Positions 17,057 to 25,253 of a stretch of 50,531 nt of DNA are shown here, in pieces. Position numbers and translations under genes: made by a program. The notes beneath the pieces are model-generated. The model ran no database searches, was not told where the DNA came from, and worked only from the letters and a program-made list of their open reading frames with translations. Positions within the stretch are counted from its first letter, which is position 1. Every line of letters starts with the position of its first letter. Origin of the DNA: an uncultured Treponema sp. (lineage in GTDB: Bacteria > Spirochaetota > Spirochaetia > Treponematales > Treponemataceae). The stretch covers positions 1 through 50,531 of the forward strand of contig CAMVCB010000011.1 in the NCBI GenBank assembly GCA_947165895.1. The letters are read 5' to 3'.

Positions 17057-18006
17057 TCGCTCGCGCAAAAGAATTACTTGCAGAAGGAAAAGTCCAGAAA
17101 GTTGTAGGCTGGCAGAAAGGTCTTTTTGAAGACGATATTACTCCTGCCGTTTTCACAACGGCCGAAGAACTGGACAAAGGATTTGTTTTCAACAAAGAAT
17201 GTAAGGCAAATCTTTCTAAATATCTTGTAAGAATTACTCGTGAAATTGAAATAAAGAAGAGCACTACAAGAATGAACAACACAATGGCTAAGCAGCGTGA
17301 TCCAAATGCCGCAGAAGCACCAATTCCTCAGGAAGTTGTTCTTGTATTCTTAAAGCCTTCTGATTCACTTTCTTTCACTCAGCTTTTGAAAGAAAACCGC
17401 ATTACCCGCTCTGATGTTTATGCAATCGGAGTTCCTTGCCAGGATACTCTTGACGGCGGAGCAGTATGCGATTCATGCAAAGGCAAAAAACACGTTTCTT
17501 GTGACGAACTTCTTGGTGTAAAAGAAGATGAAGAAGTTACTCCAAACACAGAACGCATGGAAATGGTTGCAAAGCTTGAAGCTATGACTCCAGACCAGCG
17601 CTTTGAATTCTGGCGCGGCGAAATGTCACGCTGTATCCGCTGTAATGCATGCCGTAACGTATGTCCGGCTTGTACCTGCGAAAAATGTGTATTCGATAAC
17701 AACGCTCTTTACACAACTCAGAAGGTTGCAGAAACAAACTTTGAGGAAAATCTTTTCCACATCATCCGTGCCTGGCATGTTGCAGGCCGCTGTACAGACT
17801 GCGGAGAATGTTCACGAGTTTGTCCTCAGAACATTCCTCTCTATCTGCTTAACCGCAAATTCATCAAAGATATCAACGAAATCTACGGTGAATATCAGGC
17901 TGGTGCAGATATGGAATCTAAACCTGCAATGCTTACATTTGATGCAGAAAAGGACCCTGAAACAACAATTGTTTATTCAAGATCTAAAGACGGAGGTGAA
18001 GAATAA
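17041..18006 (+). CDS. Flx-type iron-sulfur subunit, FrhB/FdhB-like with two 4Fe-4S sites
   Basis: The 321-residue protein has an N-terminal region recalling the beta subunits of F420-reducing hydrogenase and formate dehydrogenase (IGVPCQDTLDGGAVCDSCKG near 139-158). After it come two clear ferredoxin motifs, CIRCNACRNVCPACTCEKC near 199 and CTDCGECSRVCPQN near 252. It lies between flxD and an AsrA-like gene and should be one of the two iron-sulfur subunits (FlxB or FlxC) that connect FlxA to FlxD and HdrA. I cannot say which letter applies. Its ATG overlaps the flxD end and is preceded by GGAGG, and it ends in ATAATG shared with the next start. Confidence 0.75.
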   Translation: MQDKLIARAKELLAEGKVQKVVGWQKGLFEDDITPAVFTTAEELDKGFVFNKECKANLSKYLVRITREIEIKKSTTRMNNTMAKQRDPNAAEAPIPQEVVLVFLKPSDSLSFTQLLKENRITRSDVYAIGVPCQDTLDGGAVCDSCKGKKHVSCDELLGVKEDEEVTPNTERMEMVAKLEAMTPDQRFEFWRGEMSRCIRCNACRNVCPACTCEKCVFDNNALYTTQKVAETNFEENLFHIIRAWHVAGRCTDCGECSRVCPQNIPLYLLNRKFIKDINEIYGEYQAGADMESKPAMLTFDAEKDPETTIVYSRSKDGGEE

Positions 18007-19067
18007 TGCTTTCTATTTCATCTGATAAAATTGATTCATTATTTGAGCTTATCGGCTCAAAACAGCCTCTGTACCTGCCTGTTGACAACAAGTCAGGAAA
18101 GGCAGACTTTGCAAAGTGGGAAAAAGGCGTAAAGCTTTCTTCTGCACTGAAAACAGTCCGCTCAGCAAAGGACTTCTTCTTCCCTAAGACCGAACACATG
18201 GTAAGCTACCAGATGAACGGTAAAGAAATTAAGATGGAAGATCCTCGTAAAGACGTTGAAGATTTCGTAATCTTTGGTGTTCGTCCTTGCGATGCTGTAG
18301 GATTCAGCGTAATCGACAATGTTTATCTTAACATGCAGCCGGTTGATTCTTACTACAAGAACCGCCGCGACCACGGAACTGTAATCACTCTGGCTTGTAA
18401 TGAGCCTGCAAAGACCTGCTTCTGTTCTACATACGGAATTGACGCATCTCTTTCTAATGACAAAAACGGTTCTAAAGGTGATGTAAGCTGCTGGCTGGCA
18501 GACGGAAAATATTTCTTTGAAGCTAACACAGAAAAAGGAAAGGCTTTTGTAGAAAAGGCTAAATCTGCTCTTGCAGACAGCGATGCAAAAGCTGTAGAAG
18601 CTGCTAAGAAAGACATCTCAGCAAAGGTAGAAAAACTTCCATTTGCTCACCTTGATCTTTCTAAGTTCCAGGGCAAAGACATGCTCAAAATCTTCAACTC
18701 AAAAATCTGGGAGAAGGTTTCTGAAGCATGTGTAGGCTGCGGTACCTGTACTTATGTCTGCCCAACCTGTATGTGTTTTGATGTTCGTGACTTTGATACA
18801 GGAAAGGGAATCCGTCAGGTTCGCTGCTGGGATTCCTGCATGTACAACGACTTTACTCAGATGGCTGCTGAAAATCCTCGTCATACACAGAAGGAAAGAA
18901 GCCGCCAGCGCTTTATGCACAAGCTTATGTACTACCCGATGGCACACGAAGGCCTCTACTCTTGCGTAGGCTGCGGACGCTGTCTGGAAAGCTGTCCTGT
19001 AAACATGAACATCGTAAAGGTAATTAAGCTTGTACAGGAAACAGATGATATTGGAGGAGATAAATAA
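18006..19067 (+). CDS. Flx-type iron-sulfur subunit, AsrA-like
   Basis: The 353-residue protein resembles subunit A of anaerobic sulfite reductase and the beta subunit of sulfhydrogenases: an N-terminal alpha/beta region with FVIFGVRPCDAVGF near 88-101 and a CNEPAKTCFCSTYG patch, followed by CVGCGTCTYVCPTCMCFDV near 242 and CVGCGRCLESCPVNMNI near 320. Proteins of this kind take electrons from an adjacent FNR-type flavoprotein, which here is the next gene. It is thus the second FlxB/FlxC-type subunit. Both junctions are tight: one-base overlaps with the previous and following genes and a GGAGG before the next start. Confidence 0.78.
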   Translation: MLSISSDKIDSLFELIGSKQPLYLPVDNKSGKADFAKWEKGVKLSSALKTVRSAKDFFFPKTEHMVSYQMNGKEIKMEDPRKDVEDFVIFGVRPCDAVGFSVIDNVYLNMQPVDSYYKNRRDHGTVITLACNEPAKTCFCSTYGIDASLSNDKNGSKGDVSCWLADGKYFFEANTEKGKAFVEKAKSALADSDAKAVEAAKKDISAKVEKLPFAHLDLSKFQGKDMLKIFNSKIWEKVSEACVGCGTCTYVCPTCMCFDVRDFDTGKGIRQVRCWDSCMYNDFTQMAAENPRHTQKERSRQRFMHKLMYYPMAHEGLYSCVGCGRCLESCPVNMNIVKVIKLVQETDDIGGDK

Positions 19068-19897
19068 TGGAAGCTAAAGAATCATTTATCCCTTACATCG
19101 GAAAAATTATTGACATCAAGCAGGAAACTCCTGACGTAAAAACTTTCAGTGTAGTTGGCCTTGACGGAAAAAAACTCTTCAACCACATTCCTGGACAGTG
19201 TGCAATGCTCATCGTTCCGGGCGTTGGAGAGTCAATGATTTCCATCACTTCTTCACCTACTCTTGAAAGCCACATGGAATTCTCAATCAAAAAATGCGGT
19301 TGTGTAACTGAATGGCTGCACAATGCAGAAGTCGGTCAGCAGATTTGTCTGCGCGGACCTGTTGGAAACGGATTCCCTGTAGAAGGAGCTCTTAAAGGTA
19401 AAGACATTCTTGTAATTGCCGGAGGTATTGGTATTGCTCCTGTACACTCTGTAGTAAATTACATGATGGATCACCGTGAAAACTACGGTAAAATCCAGGT
19501 AATTTACGGTGCACGTTCAAAGGCTGACCTTGTCCGCCTGGACGAAATGCAGAATGTATGGATGAAACAGCCAAACTGTTCTATCGACATCACAATCGAC
19601 CGTGCAGAAGAAGGCTGGAACGGCCATGTAGGCTTTGTTCCTCCATTCATCACAGAGCTCAAGCCGGATGCCGGTATGACTGTAATCATGTGTGGACCTC
19701 CAATCCTCATTCACATGTCGCTGAAAATCCTTAAAGACCTTGGTTTCAAGGACGAACAGATTTTCACAACAATGGAAATGCGCATGAAGTGCGGTATCGG
19801 TAAATGTGGAAGATGTAATATCGGTGATAAATTTGTCTGCAAAGACGGTCCGGTATTCAGCTTTGACCAGCTTGGAGAACTTCCTCCAGAATATTAA
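19067..19897 (+). CDS. flxA: FlxA-like NAD(P)H-ferredoxin reductase family protein
   Basis: The 276-residue protein has the ferredoxin-reductase fold: an FAD-binding barrel with PGQCAML and RGPVGNGFPV, a nucleotide motif IAGGIGIAPVHSVV near 122, CGPPILI near 215, and a C-terminal cluster segment CGIGKCGRCNIGDKFVCKDG. It resembles AsrB and dihydroorotate dehydrogenase electron-transfer subunits. In FlxABCD-HdrABC systems FlxA is the NAD(H) site. Here it should oxidise NADH and feed the iron-sulfur chain. It is the last gene before a small hairpin and frdB. Confidence 0.82.
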   Translation: MEAKESFIPYIGKIIDIKQETPDVKTFSVVGLDGKKLFNHIPGQCAMLIVPGVGESMISITSSPTLESHMEFSIKKCGCVTEWLHNAEVGQQICLRGPVGNGFPVEGALKGKDILVIAGGIGIAPVHSVVNYMMDHRENYGKIQVIYGARSKADLVRLDEMQNVWMKQPNCSIDITIDRAEEGWNGHVGFVPPFITELKPDAGMTVIMCGPPILIHMSLKILKDLGFKDEQIFTTMEMRMKCGIGKCGRCNIGDKFVCKDGPVFSFDQLGELPPEY

Positions 19898-19903
19898 TAG
19901 TAT

Positions 19904-19930
19904 GCACCCCTTCAGGGGTGCTAACGTTAG
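19904..19930 (+). repeat. Hairpin and palindrome before frdB
   Basis: GCACCCC-ttca-GGGGTGC (19904-19921) is a perfect stem. It runs into the palindrome CTAACGTTAG (19921-19930), which touches the frdB ribosome binding site. Structure here could tune frdB translation. Confidence 0.55.
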
Positions 19931-19938
19931 GAGCAAAT

Positions 19939-20631
19939 ATGTCAGATAAAAAAGAAATGGCAACAATATATCTGTTCGGCAAAAAATATGAAGTACCTGC
20001 TGAACTTACAGTAATGAATGCTATGGAATACGCTGGATATCAGCTTAAACGTGGCTGCGGATGCCGTAACGGTTTCTGCGGTGCATGTGCTACTATCTAC
20101 CGTATTAAGGGACAGAACCAGCTCAAGACTTGTCTTGCTTGTTCACAGAAAGTAGAAAACGATATGTATATCGCAACTCTTCCTTTCTTCCCGCTCGTAA
20201 AACAGATTTACGACATCAACAAGATTAAACCTGAGCAGGCTGTTATGATGCAGCTCTACCCGGAGATTTACTCTTGTGTAGGATGTAACGCTTGTACACG
20301 TGCATGTCCACAGAACCTGAACACAATGCAGTACATCGCTTACGCTCAGCGCGGTGATTTTGCAGCATGTGCAGACGCTTCTTTCGACTGTATTATGTGC
20401 GGATGCTGTTCATCACGCTGTCCTGCAGGAATCAGCCACCCACAGGTTGCTGAACTTGCACGCCGTATCAACGGTAAATATTTGCAGCCACAGACACAGC
20501 ACCTTCTTGACCGTGTTGCAGAAATCGACGCTGGTAAGTGCGAAGAAGCAATCAAGAAGTTTGTAGAAATGTCTACAGGCGACAAAGAGCAGATTAAAAA
20601 TCTGTATAACAACCGCGAGATTGAAAAATAG
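19939..20631 (+). CDS. frdB: Fumarate reductase/succinate dehydrogenase-like iron-sulfur subunit
   Basis: The 230-residue protein has an N-terminal 2Fe-2S ferredoxin domain (CGCRNGFCGAC near 42-52, KTCLAC near 68) and two C-terminal motifs, CVGCNACTRACPQN near 114 and CIMCGCCSSRCPAG near 153. This is the FrdB/SdhB layout, although the C-terminal pair looks more like two 4Fe-4S sites than the usual 4Fe-4S plus 3Fe-4S. It should wire FrdA to its donor. I chose the ATG with AGGAG seven bases upstream. No gene for a membrane anchor or cytochrome b follows, so the enzyme is probably soluble and takes electrons from the Hdr/Flx proteins. Confidence 0.82.
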   Translation: MSDKKEMATIYLFGKKYEVPAELTVMNAMEYAGYQLKRGCGCRNGFCGACATIYRIKGQNQLKTCLACSQKVENDMYIATLPFFPLVKQIYDINKIKPEQAVMMQLYPEIYSCVGCNACTRACPQNLNTMQYIAYAQRGDFAACADASFDCIMCGCCSSRCPAGISHPQVAELARRINGKYLQPQTQHLLDRVAEIDAGKCEEAIKKFVEMSTGDKEQIKNLYNNREIEK

Positions 20632-20648
20632 GAAGCAGGAGGAAAATA

Positions 20649-22295
20649 ATGTACGGAAATCAATTGGACGAAGCTGCAAAAATCGTTGCAGCAAAACGCG
20701 AAGAAAATTTGAAGTTTGAACACGCACGCCTTACTGCTGATGAAAAAGATGATCTTCTTAAGAAGTTCCATCCTGACCGCATCCCTGAGCAGTTTGCAGA
20801 AATCAAAATTGGTCCTAACAAAGGACAGAAAGCTCCTCTTGAGCTTTTGGAAATGCTTCAGGCAAAACCTCGCATTGAACCAGAAAAAATCGACCTTACA
20901 CACATCGATTACGAATCAGATGTTCTTGTAATTGGTGGTGGTGGAGCCGGAACTTCTGCTGCTATCATGGCATCTGAAGCCGGAGCAAAAGTACTTCTGG
21001 TAACAAAACTCCGCGTTGGAGACGCTAACACAATGATGGCTGAAGGTGGTATTCAGGCTGCAGATAAGCCAAACGACTCACCTGCTCAGCACTATCTCGA
21101 CGCTTTTGGTGGCGGACACTTTGACGGAAAACCAGAGCTCGTATATACACTCGTAAACAAGGCTCCATCTGTAATCAAATGGCTCAACGACCTTGGTGTT
21201 GAATTCGACAAAATGCCGGACGGTACAATGGTAACAACACACGGCGGCGGAACAAGCCGCAAGCGTATGCATGCATGTAAGGACTACTCTGGTGCAGAAA
21301 TCATGCGTACTCTTCGTGACGAAACATTCAACCGCGCAGATTCAATCACAGTTGTAGACTTCACATCTGCAATCGAAATCATCAAGGACGACAAGGGAAA
21401 TGCCTGCGGTGCAGTTTTGATGAACATGGAAACAAACGAAATCCGCATTGCCAAGGCAAAGGTTGTAATCATCGCTACTGGTGGAGCTGGACGTATGCAC
21501 TATCAGGGATTCCCGACATCTAACCACTACGGTGCTACAGCCGATGGTCTTGTAATTGCTTACCGTGCCGGTGCAAAACTCCTTTACCAGGATTCATTGC
21601 AGTATCACCCTACAGGAGCTGCTTACCCAAGCCAGATTCTTGGAAAACTGGTAACAGAAAAGGTCCGCTCTCTTGGTGCTAAACTTATCAACAAAGACGG
21701 TACTGTTTACATTCACCCTCTTGAAACACGCGACGTAAACGCTTCTGGTATCATCCGCGAAGTAAAAGAAGGCCGCGGTGTAGAAAACGGTGTTCAGACA
21801 GCTGTATGGCTTGATACTCCAATGATCGATATGATTCACGGAGAAGGAACAATCCTTAAGTCAATTCCTGCTATGTACAACATGTTCATTAAGTACGGAA
21901 TCGATATCCGTAAGGAACCAATTCTTGTTTACCCAACCCTCCACTATCAGAACGGTGGTATTGAGATTGACAAGACCTGCCACACTAACGTTGGAAACCT
22001 CCTTGTAGCCGGTGAAGCTTCTGGTGGTGTTCACGGTACAAACCGTCTTATGGGTAACTCACTCCTGGACGTAGTTGTATTCGGACGTGAAGCCGGAATT
22101 GAAGCCGGAAAGATGTTCAAGAACATCAAGCTGGCAGATACATCAAAGCTTTCTTTGAAGCACGTAAAAGACTTCGAAGCAGAGCGCGAAAAGGCAGGAA
22201 TTAAGGGTGACGCAGTTTCTCCAAAACTCCTTCCAACATATCACCACGGAAATCCTGAATTCGAAGGAAAGGAAATCCCAGGCGCTACGAAGTAG
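20649..22295 (+). CDS. frdA: Fumarate reductase flavoprotein subunit, short form
   Basis: The 548-residue flavoprotein has FAD motif DVLVIGGGGAGTSAA (91-105), HGGGTSRKRMHACKD, TEKVR with ETRDVNASG, HYQNGGIEI and GTNRLMGNSLLD near 463-474, so the active-site blocks of the FrdA/SdhA family are present. It should reduce fumarate to succinate. Two features are unusual: about 90 residues precede the FAD motif, and only about 78 follow NSLLD, where classical FrdA has roughly 200, so most of the C-terminal helical domain is missing. AGGAGG precedes the ATG. The stop codon lies within a perfect hairpin. Other flavoproteins of the family are possible, but context favours fumarate. Confidence 0.83.
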   Translation: MYGNQLDEAAKIVAAKREENLKFEHARLTADEKDDLLKKFHPDRIPEQFAEIKIGPNKGQKAPLELLEMLQAKPRIEPEKIDLTHIDYESDVLVIGGGGAGTSAAIMASEAGAKVLLVTKLRVGDANTMMAEGGIQAADKPNDSPAQHYLDAFGGGHFDGKPELVYTLVNKAPSVIKWLNDLGVEFDKMPDGTMVTTHGGGTSRKRMHACKDYSGAEIMRTLRDETFNRADSITVVDFTSAIEIIKDDKGNACGAVLMNMETNEIRIAKAKVVIIATGGAGRMHYQGFPTSNHYGATADGLVIAYRAGAKLLYQDSLQYHPTGAAYPSQILGKLVTEKVRSLGAKLINKDGTVYIHPLETRDVNASGIIREVKEGRGVENGVQTAVWLDTPMIDMIHGEGTILKSIPAMYNMFIKYGIDIRKEPILVYPTLHYQNGGIEIDKTCHTNVGNLLVAGEASGGVHGTNRLMGNSLLDVVVFGREAGIEAGKMFKNIKLADTSKLSLKHVKDFEAEREKAGIKGDAVSPKLLPTYHHGNPEFEGKEIPGATK

Positions 22296-22450
22296 CGCCG
22301 TGCGAACTTCGCTTGTGAAGTTCGTTAGTGAGCGAAGCGAACGTAGAGCTACTAGATAATTTTGACATCCATGTCAAAATTATCTTACAAGTTTTCGCAA
22401 TGCGAAAACTTGCAGTACACCTAGTTTATTAATAGCGGCATCCATGCCGC
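22281..22450 (+). repeat. Array of tandem perfect hairpins after frdA
   Basis: At least five perfect inverted repeats follow each other: GGCGCTAC-gaa-GTAGCGCC (22281-22299, containing the frdA stop), CGAACTTC/GAAGTTCG (22303-22324), a 14-base-pair stem 22354-22385 with loop TCCA, CAAGTTTTCGC-aat-GCGAAAACTTG (22388-22412), and GCGGCA-tcca-TGCCGC (22435-22450). Loops are mostly three or four bases and two share TCCA. No T-runs follow the hairpins. No gene is present. Confidence 0.85.
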
Positions 22451-22459
22451 CATACCATT

Positions 22460-22487
22460 AAAGCCGTCAGAAATGGCGGCTTTTTTT
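22460..22487 (+). terminator. Terminator of the frd operon
   Basis: AAAGCCG (22460-22466) and CGGCTTT (22477-22483) enclose a ten-base loop and are followed by seven T residues counting the stem end. This is the real end of the preceding transcript, after the hairpin array. Confidence 0.8.
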
Positions 22488-22507
22488 ATGCAATATCAAT
22501 AATTTCA

Positions 22508-22516
22508 TGTTATAAT
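22508..22516 (+). promoter_or_regulatory. Extended -10 promoter of the ThrE-like gene
   Basis: TGTTATAAT is an extended -10 box ending ten bases before the ATG, which puts the start site about four bases before it. There is no Shine-Dalgarno, so the mRNA should be leaderless. Confidence 0.6.
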
Positions 22517-22526
22517 TGAAAAATAT

Positions 22527-23849
22527 ATGAGTAATTTTCGAAAACAGCACATGCAGATAATGTGGGATAATCTAATTGATGTTGAAAATCAAAAAGCCGC
22601 AGAAAATGCTCCTTTACAGGAAAAAGCGGCCCTTGTCGGACGAATTGGTCTTATGATGCTTTCTGTAGGAGCCGGAGCCTATCGCGTAAGGGCCGCAATG
22701 AACAAACTTTCCCGCGCACTTAATATTACCTGTAACGCCGATATCGGCCTTCTTTCCATTGAATATACCTGTTTAGCAGAAAATCAGGCCTATACAAATG
22801 CACTTTCCATTCATAGAAGCGGTGTTAATACTGATAAATTCTATCAGCTGAGGGTTTTTACAAAATGGGCTGCAGAATCCGTTTCAAGGTATTCAATAAA
22901 ACAGTTTTTTGTCATTCTGGATGATATAGATAAAGCTGCAGGCTCATATTCAACTCTAACACTATCTCTGTCAGCAGCTTTTGCCTGCGCGGCCCTTACC
23001 TTTCTTCTTGGCGGTGACCATATTGAATGTCTATTAGCCTTTCTGGGGGCCGGAACCGGAAACTTTATCAGAAGAAAAATGCTGAAAAAGCAAATAACGC
23101 TGTACGCAAATGTTGCAGTAAGTGTTGCTGCAGCCTGCCTTGTTTATATAGCTCTTGAAGTTATATTCCATAAGTATTTAAATATTTTTGATGATCATCA
23201 TGAAGGCTACATCTGTTCAATGCTTTTTGTAATTCCGGGTTTTCCACTGATAACAGGTGGCATAGACCTTGCAAAACTTGATATTCGTTCCGGACTTGAA
23301 AGAATCTGCTATTCATTTTTAATTATTTTTGTTGCGGCCCTGACAGGCTGGCTTTGCGCCTATTTTTTTAACTTCTTTCCGCGAAATTTTGATTCTATGG
23401 CTCTTCATCATCATATAAAGCTGATATTACGTTTTTTCGCAAGCATTATTTCAATCTACGGCTTTTCCATTATGTTCAACAGTTCAAGAAAAATGGCCTT
23501 ACTGGCTGCCCTCATAGGCTGTCTGCCAAATGTCATGCGTCTTGAACTTATTGACTATACAAATCTTCCCTTCCAGCTGATTGCATTTTTAGCTTCTTTT
23601 CTTGCCGGACTGCTTGCTTCCGCAATAAAAAAATTTACAGGATTTCCGCGTACAACAATTACAGTACCTTCAATAGTTGTAATGGTACCAGGACTTTACA
23701 TGTATAAGGGCATGTATTTCTTTGCCCTTGAAGATTACGGTCAGGGAGCCGTTTATTTTACAAAGGCTATAATGGTTATCTGTGCACTTGCTCTTGGCCT
23801 CATTTTTGCAAGAATCCTTACAGACAAAAATTTCCGTACCAGCAGTTAA
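22527..23849 (+). CDS. ThrE-family threonine/serine exporter, fused form
   Basis: The 440-residue protein begins with the DUF1212 domain, whose motif LMMLSVGAGAYRVRAAMNKL lies near 41-60, followed by about ten membrane helices. The second half, with FTGFPRTTITVPSIVVMVPG near 372-391, matches the DUF3815 half, so both parts of the exporter are fused in one chain as in Corynebacterium ThrE. It would export small hydroxy amino acids across the inner membrane. It stands alone between two terminated units with its own promoter. Substrate is not shown by the sequence. Confidence 0.82.
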   Translation: MSNFRKQHMQIMWDNLIDVENQKAAENAPLQEKAALVGRIGLMMLSVGAGAYRVRAAMNKLSRALNITCNADIGLLSIEYTCLAENQAYTNALSIHRSGVNTDKFYQLRVFTKWAAESVSRYSIKQFFVILDDIDKAAGSYSTLTLSLSAAFACAALTFLLGGDHIECLLAFLGAGTGNFIRRKMLKKQITLYANVAVSVAAACLVYIALEVIFHKYLNIFDDHHEGYICSMLFVIPGFPLITGGIDLAKLDIRSGLERICYSFLIIFVAALTGWLCAYFFNFFPRNFDSMALHHHIKLILRFFASIISIYGFSIMFNSSRKMALLAALIGCLPNVMRLELIDYTNLPFQLIAFLASFLAGLLASAIKKFTGFPRTTITVPSIVVMVPGLYMYKGMYFFALEDYGQGAVYFTKAIMVICALALGLIFARILTDKNFRTSS

Positions 23850-23957
23850 GCCTTTTTTGCATAAAAATACAGGAATTTCTAAAAAAGCCCGCTTATTGCT
23901 TAAAAAACTGCATATTTATATAATTAATTAAATATTTATATATTTCGAGGTTTTATT

Positions 23958-25205
23958 ATGGTACTTTTTGGTGGAATTCTTGCTATTAAAGCAATTGTTT
24001 TCCTTACCTTCAGTGTGTTCCTTATAGCCGCAACAGGTTATTTGCTTGGAAGAATCACAATCAATGGTGTTTCTTTGGGAACTGCGGGTGTTTTCATTAT
24101 GGCGCTTTTGTTCGGAGCTTTCTTTTACACAGATCTTGGTGAACAGCTGGTTGTAAAAGTTACAAGCGAAACACTCGAGACTGCTTTGTCAGCCTCTTAT
24201 GTTTCTGGTGCCCTTAAAATTGTAGAAAATATTGGTCTTGTTCTTTTCGTAACTTCAGTAGGATTCATTGCTGGTCCAAGCTTCTTCGGAGACCTTAAAA
24301 AGAACTTCAAATCATATATTGTTTTAGGACTTATCATCATTGCAGTCGGCGGACTTTCATGTGCTGCCTGCGCCATTTTTGATATCAACGTATTTGGACG
24401 TGCAAAAGACGAAGCTGGAGCCATGCTGGTAGGACTTCTTTCTGGTTCCCTCACATCAACTCCAGCCTTCTCTGCAGCAAAAGCAACAGTTACTTCTGAT
24501 GAACTGGAAGCTATCGTAGCAGTAGGACACGGAATTGCATACCTCTTTGGTGTAATCGGAGTTGTACTTTTTGTTCAGCTTGTTCCAAAGTTCACAAAAG
24601 CAAACATGGAAGAAGAACGCGAAAAGCTTTCTGAATCAGCTCCACAGGCTCCTTCAAAACTTACAGGAAAAGAAATTGAACTGGACGTATTCGGCTTCTG
24701 TATTTTTTCTATTGTTGCTATTCTTGGAATCTTCATTGGTTCTTTCAAATTCGGAAACTTCTCCCTTACAACAACCGGCGGATGTCTGATTCTTGCTTTG
24801 ATTTTCGGACACTTCCAGAAAATTGGAAAAATTTCTGTAATGCCGCATGAATCAACACTTAAGGTTTTCCGCGAGCTTGGACTCATGTTCTTCCTTATGG
24901 GTGCAGGTGTTGCCGGTGGTGCAAGCTTTGTTAAATACTTTGAATGGGTTTACTTCATCTACGGAATCATCATGACACTCTTCCCAATGCTTATCGGATT
25001 CCTCTTTGCAAAATATGTTCTTAAACTCAATCTTTTGAATAACCTTGGTTCTATCTGCGGTGGTATGACTTCTACACCAGCCCTCGGCACTTTGATTTCT
25101 ACAGCCGGAACAGAAAAGGTAGCCGGAGCATACGCTTCAACTTACCCGATCGCCCTGGTAGCAGTAGTTGTTGTTTCTCAGATATTGATTATTATCTTCC
25201 GCTAA
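23958..25205 (+). CDS. AspT/YidE-type membrane transporter
   Basis: The 415-residue protein is almost entirely hydrophobic, with about ten helices in two similar halves. Each half has a family-type loop, SGSLTSTPAFSAAK near 159 and CGGMTSTPALG near 371, as in aspartate:alanine exchangers and YidE/YbjL proteins. Unlike YidE it has no TrkA-C domains between the halves, only a short charged loop near 215-235, so it is shorter than the roughly 550-residue relatives. Its substrate cannot be told. GAGG lies eight bases before the ATG, and it ends at a strong bidirectional terminator facing rnc. Confidence 0.75.
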   Translation: MVLFGGILAIKAIVFLTFSVFLIAATGYLLGRITINGVSLGTAGVFIMALLFGAFFYTDLGEQLVVKVTSETLETALSASYVSGALKIVENIGLVLFVTSVGFIAGPSFFGDLKKNFKSYIVLGLIIIAVGGLSCAACAIFDINVFGRAKDEAGAMLVGLLSGSLTSTPAFSAAKATVTSDELEAIVAVGHGIAYLFGVIGVVLFVQLVPKFTKANMEEEREKLSESAPQAPSKLTGKEIELDVFGFCIFSIVAILGIFIGSFKFGNFSLTTTGGCLILALIFGHFQKIGKISVMPHESTLKVFRELGLMFFLMGAGVAGGASFVKYFEWVYFIYGIIMTLFPMLIGFLFAKYVLKLNLLNNLGSICGGMTSTPALGTLISTAGTEKVAGAYASTYPIALVAVVVVSQILIIIFR

Positions 25206-25223
25206 TTCAGCGTTAAAAGAAAG

Positions 25224-25253
25224 AGAGCGCAGCTGGTCTGCGCTCTTTTTTTT
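25224..25253. terminator. Bidirectional terminator between transporter and rnc
   Basis: AGAGCGCAG (25224-25232) and CTGCGCTCT (25238-25246) form a perfect nine-base-pair stem with a five-base loop, followed by eight T residues. The upstream side is A-rich, so it can also stop rnc transcripts. Confidence 0.85.

Noticed and set aside
20346..20903. A 185-residue frame on the minus strand across frdB and frdA
   Set aside because: It is antisense to two clear genes and its cysteine- and serine-rich product reflects reversed Fe-S motif codons.
22281..22450. CRISPR array or tRNA cluster
   Set aside because: The stems differ in sequence and spacing, there are no constant direct repeats with unique spacers, and no cloverleaf or CCA end can be drawn.
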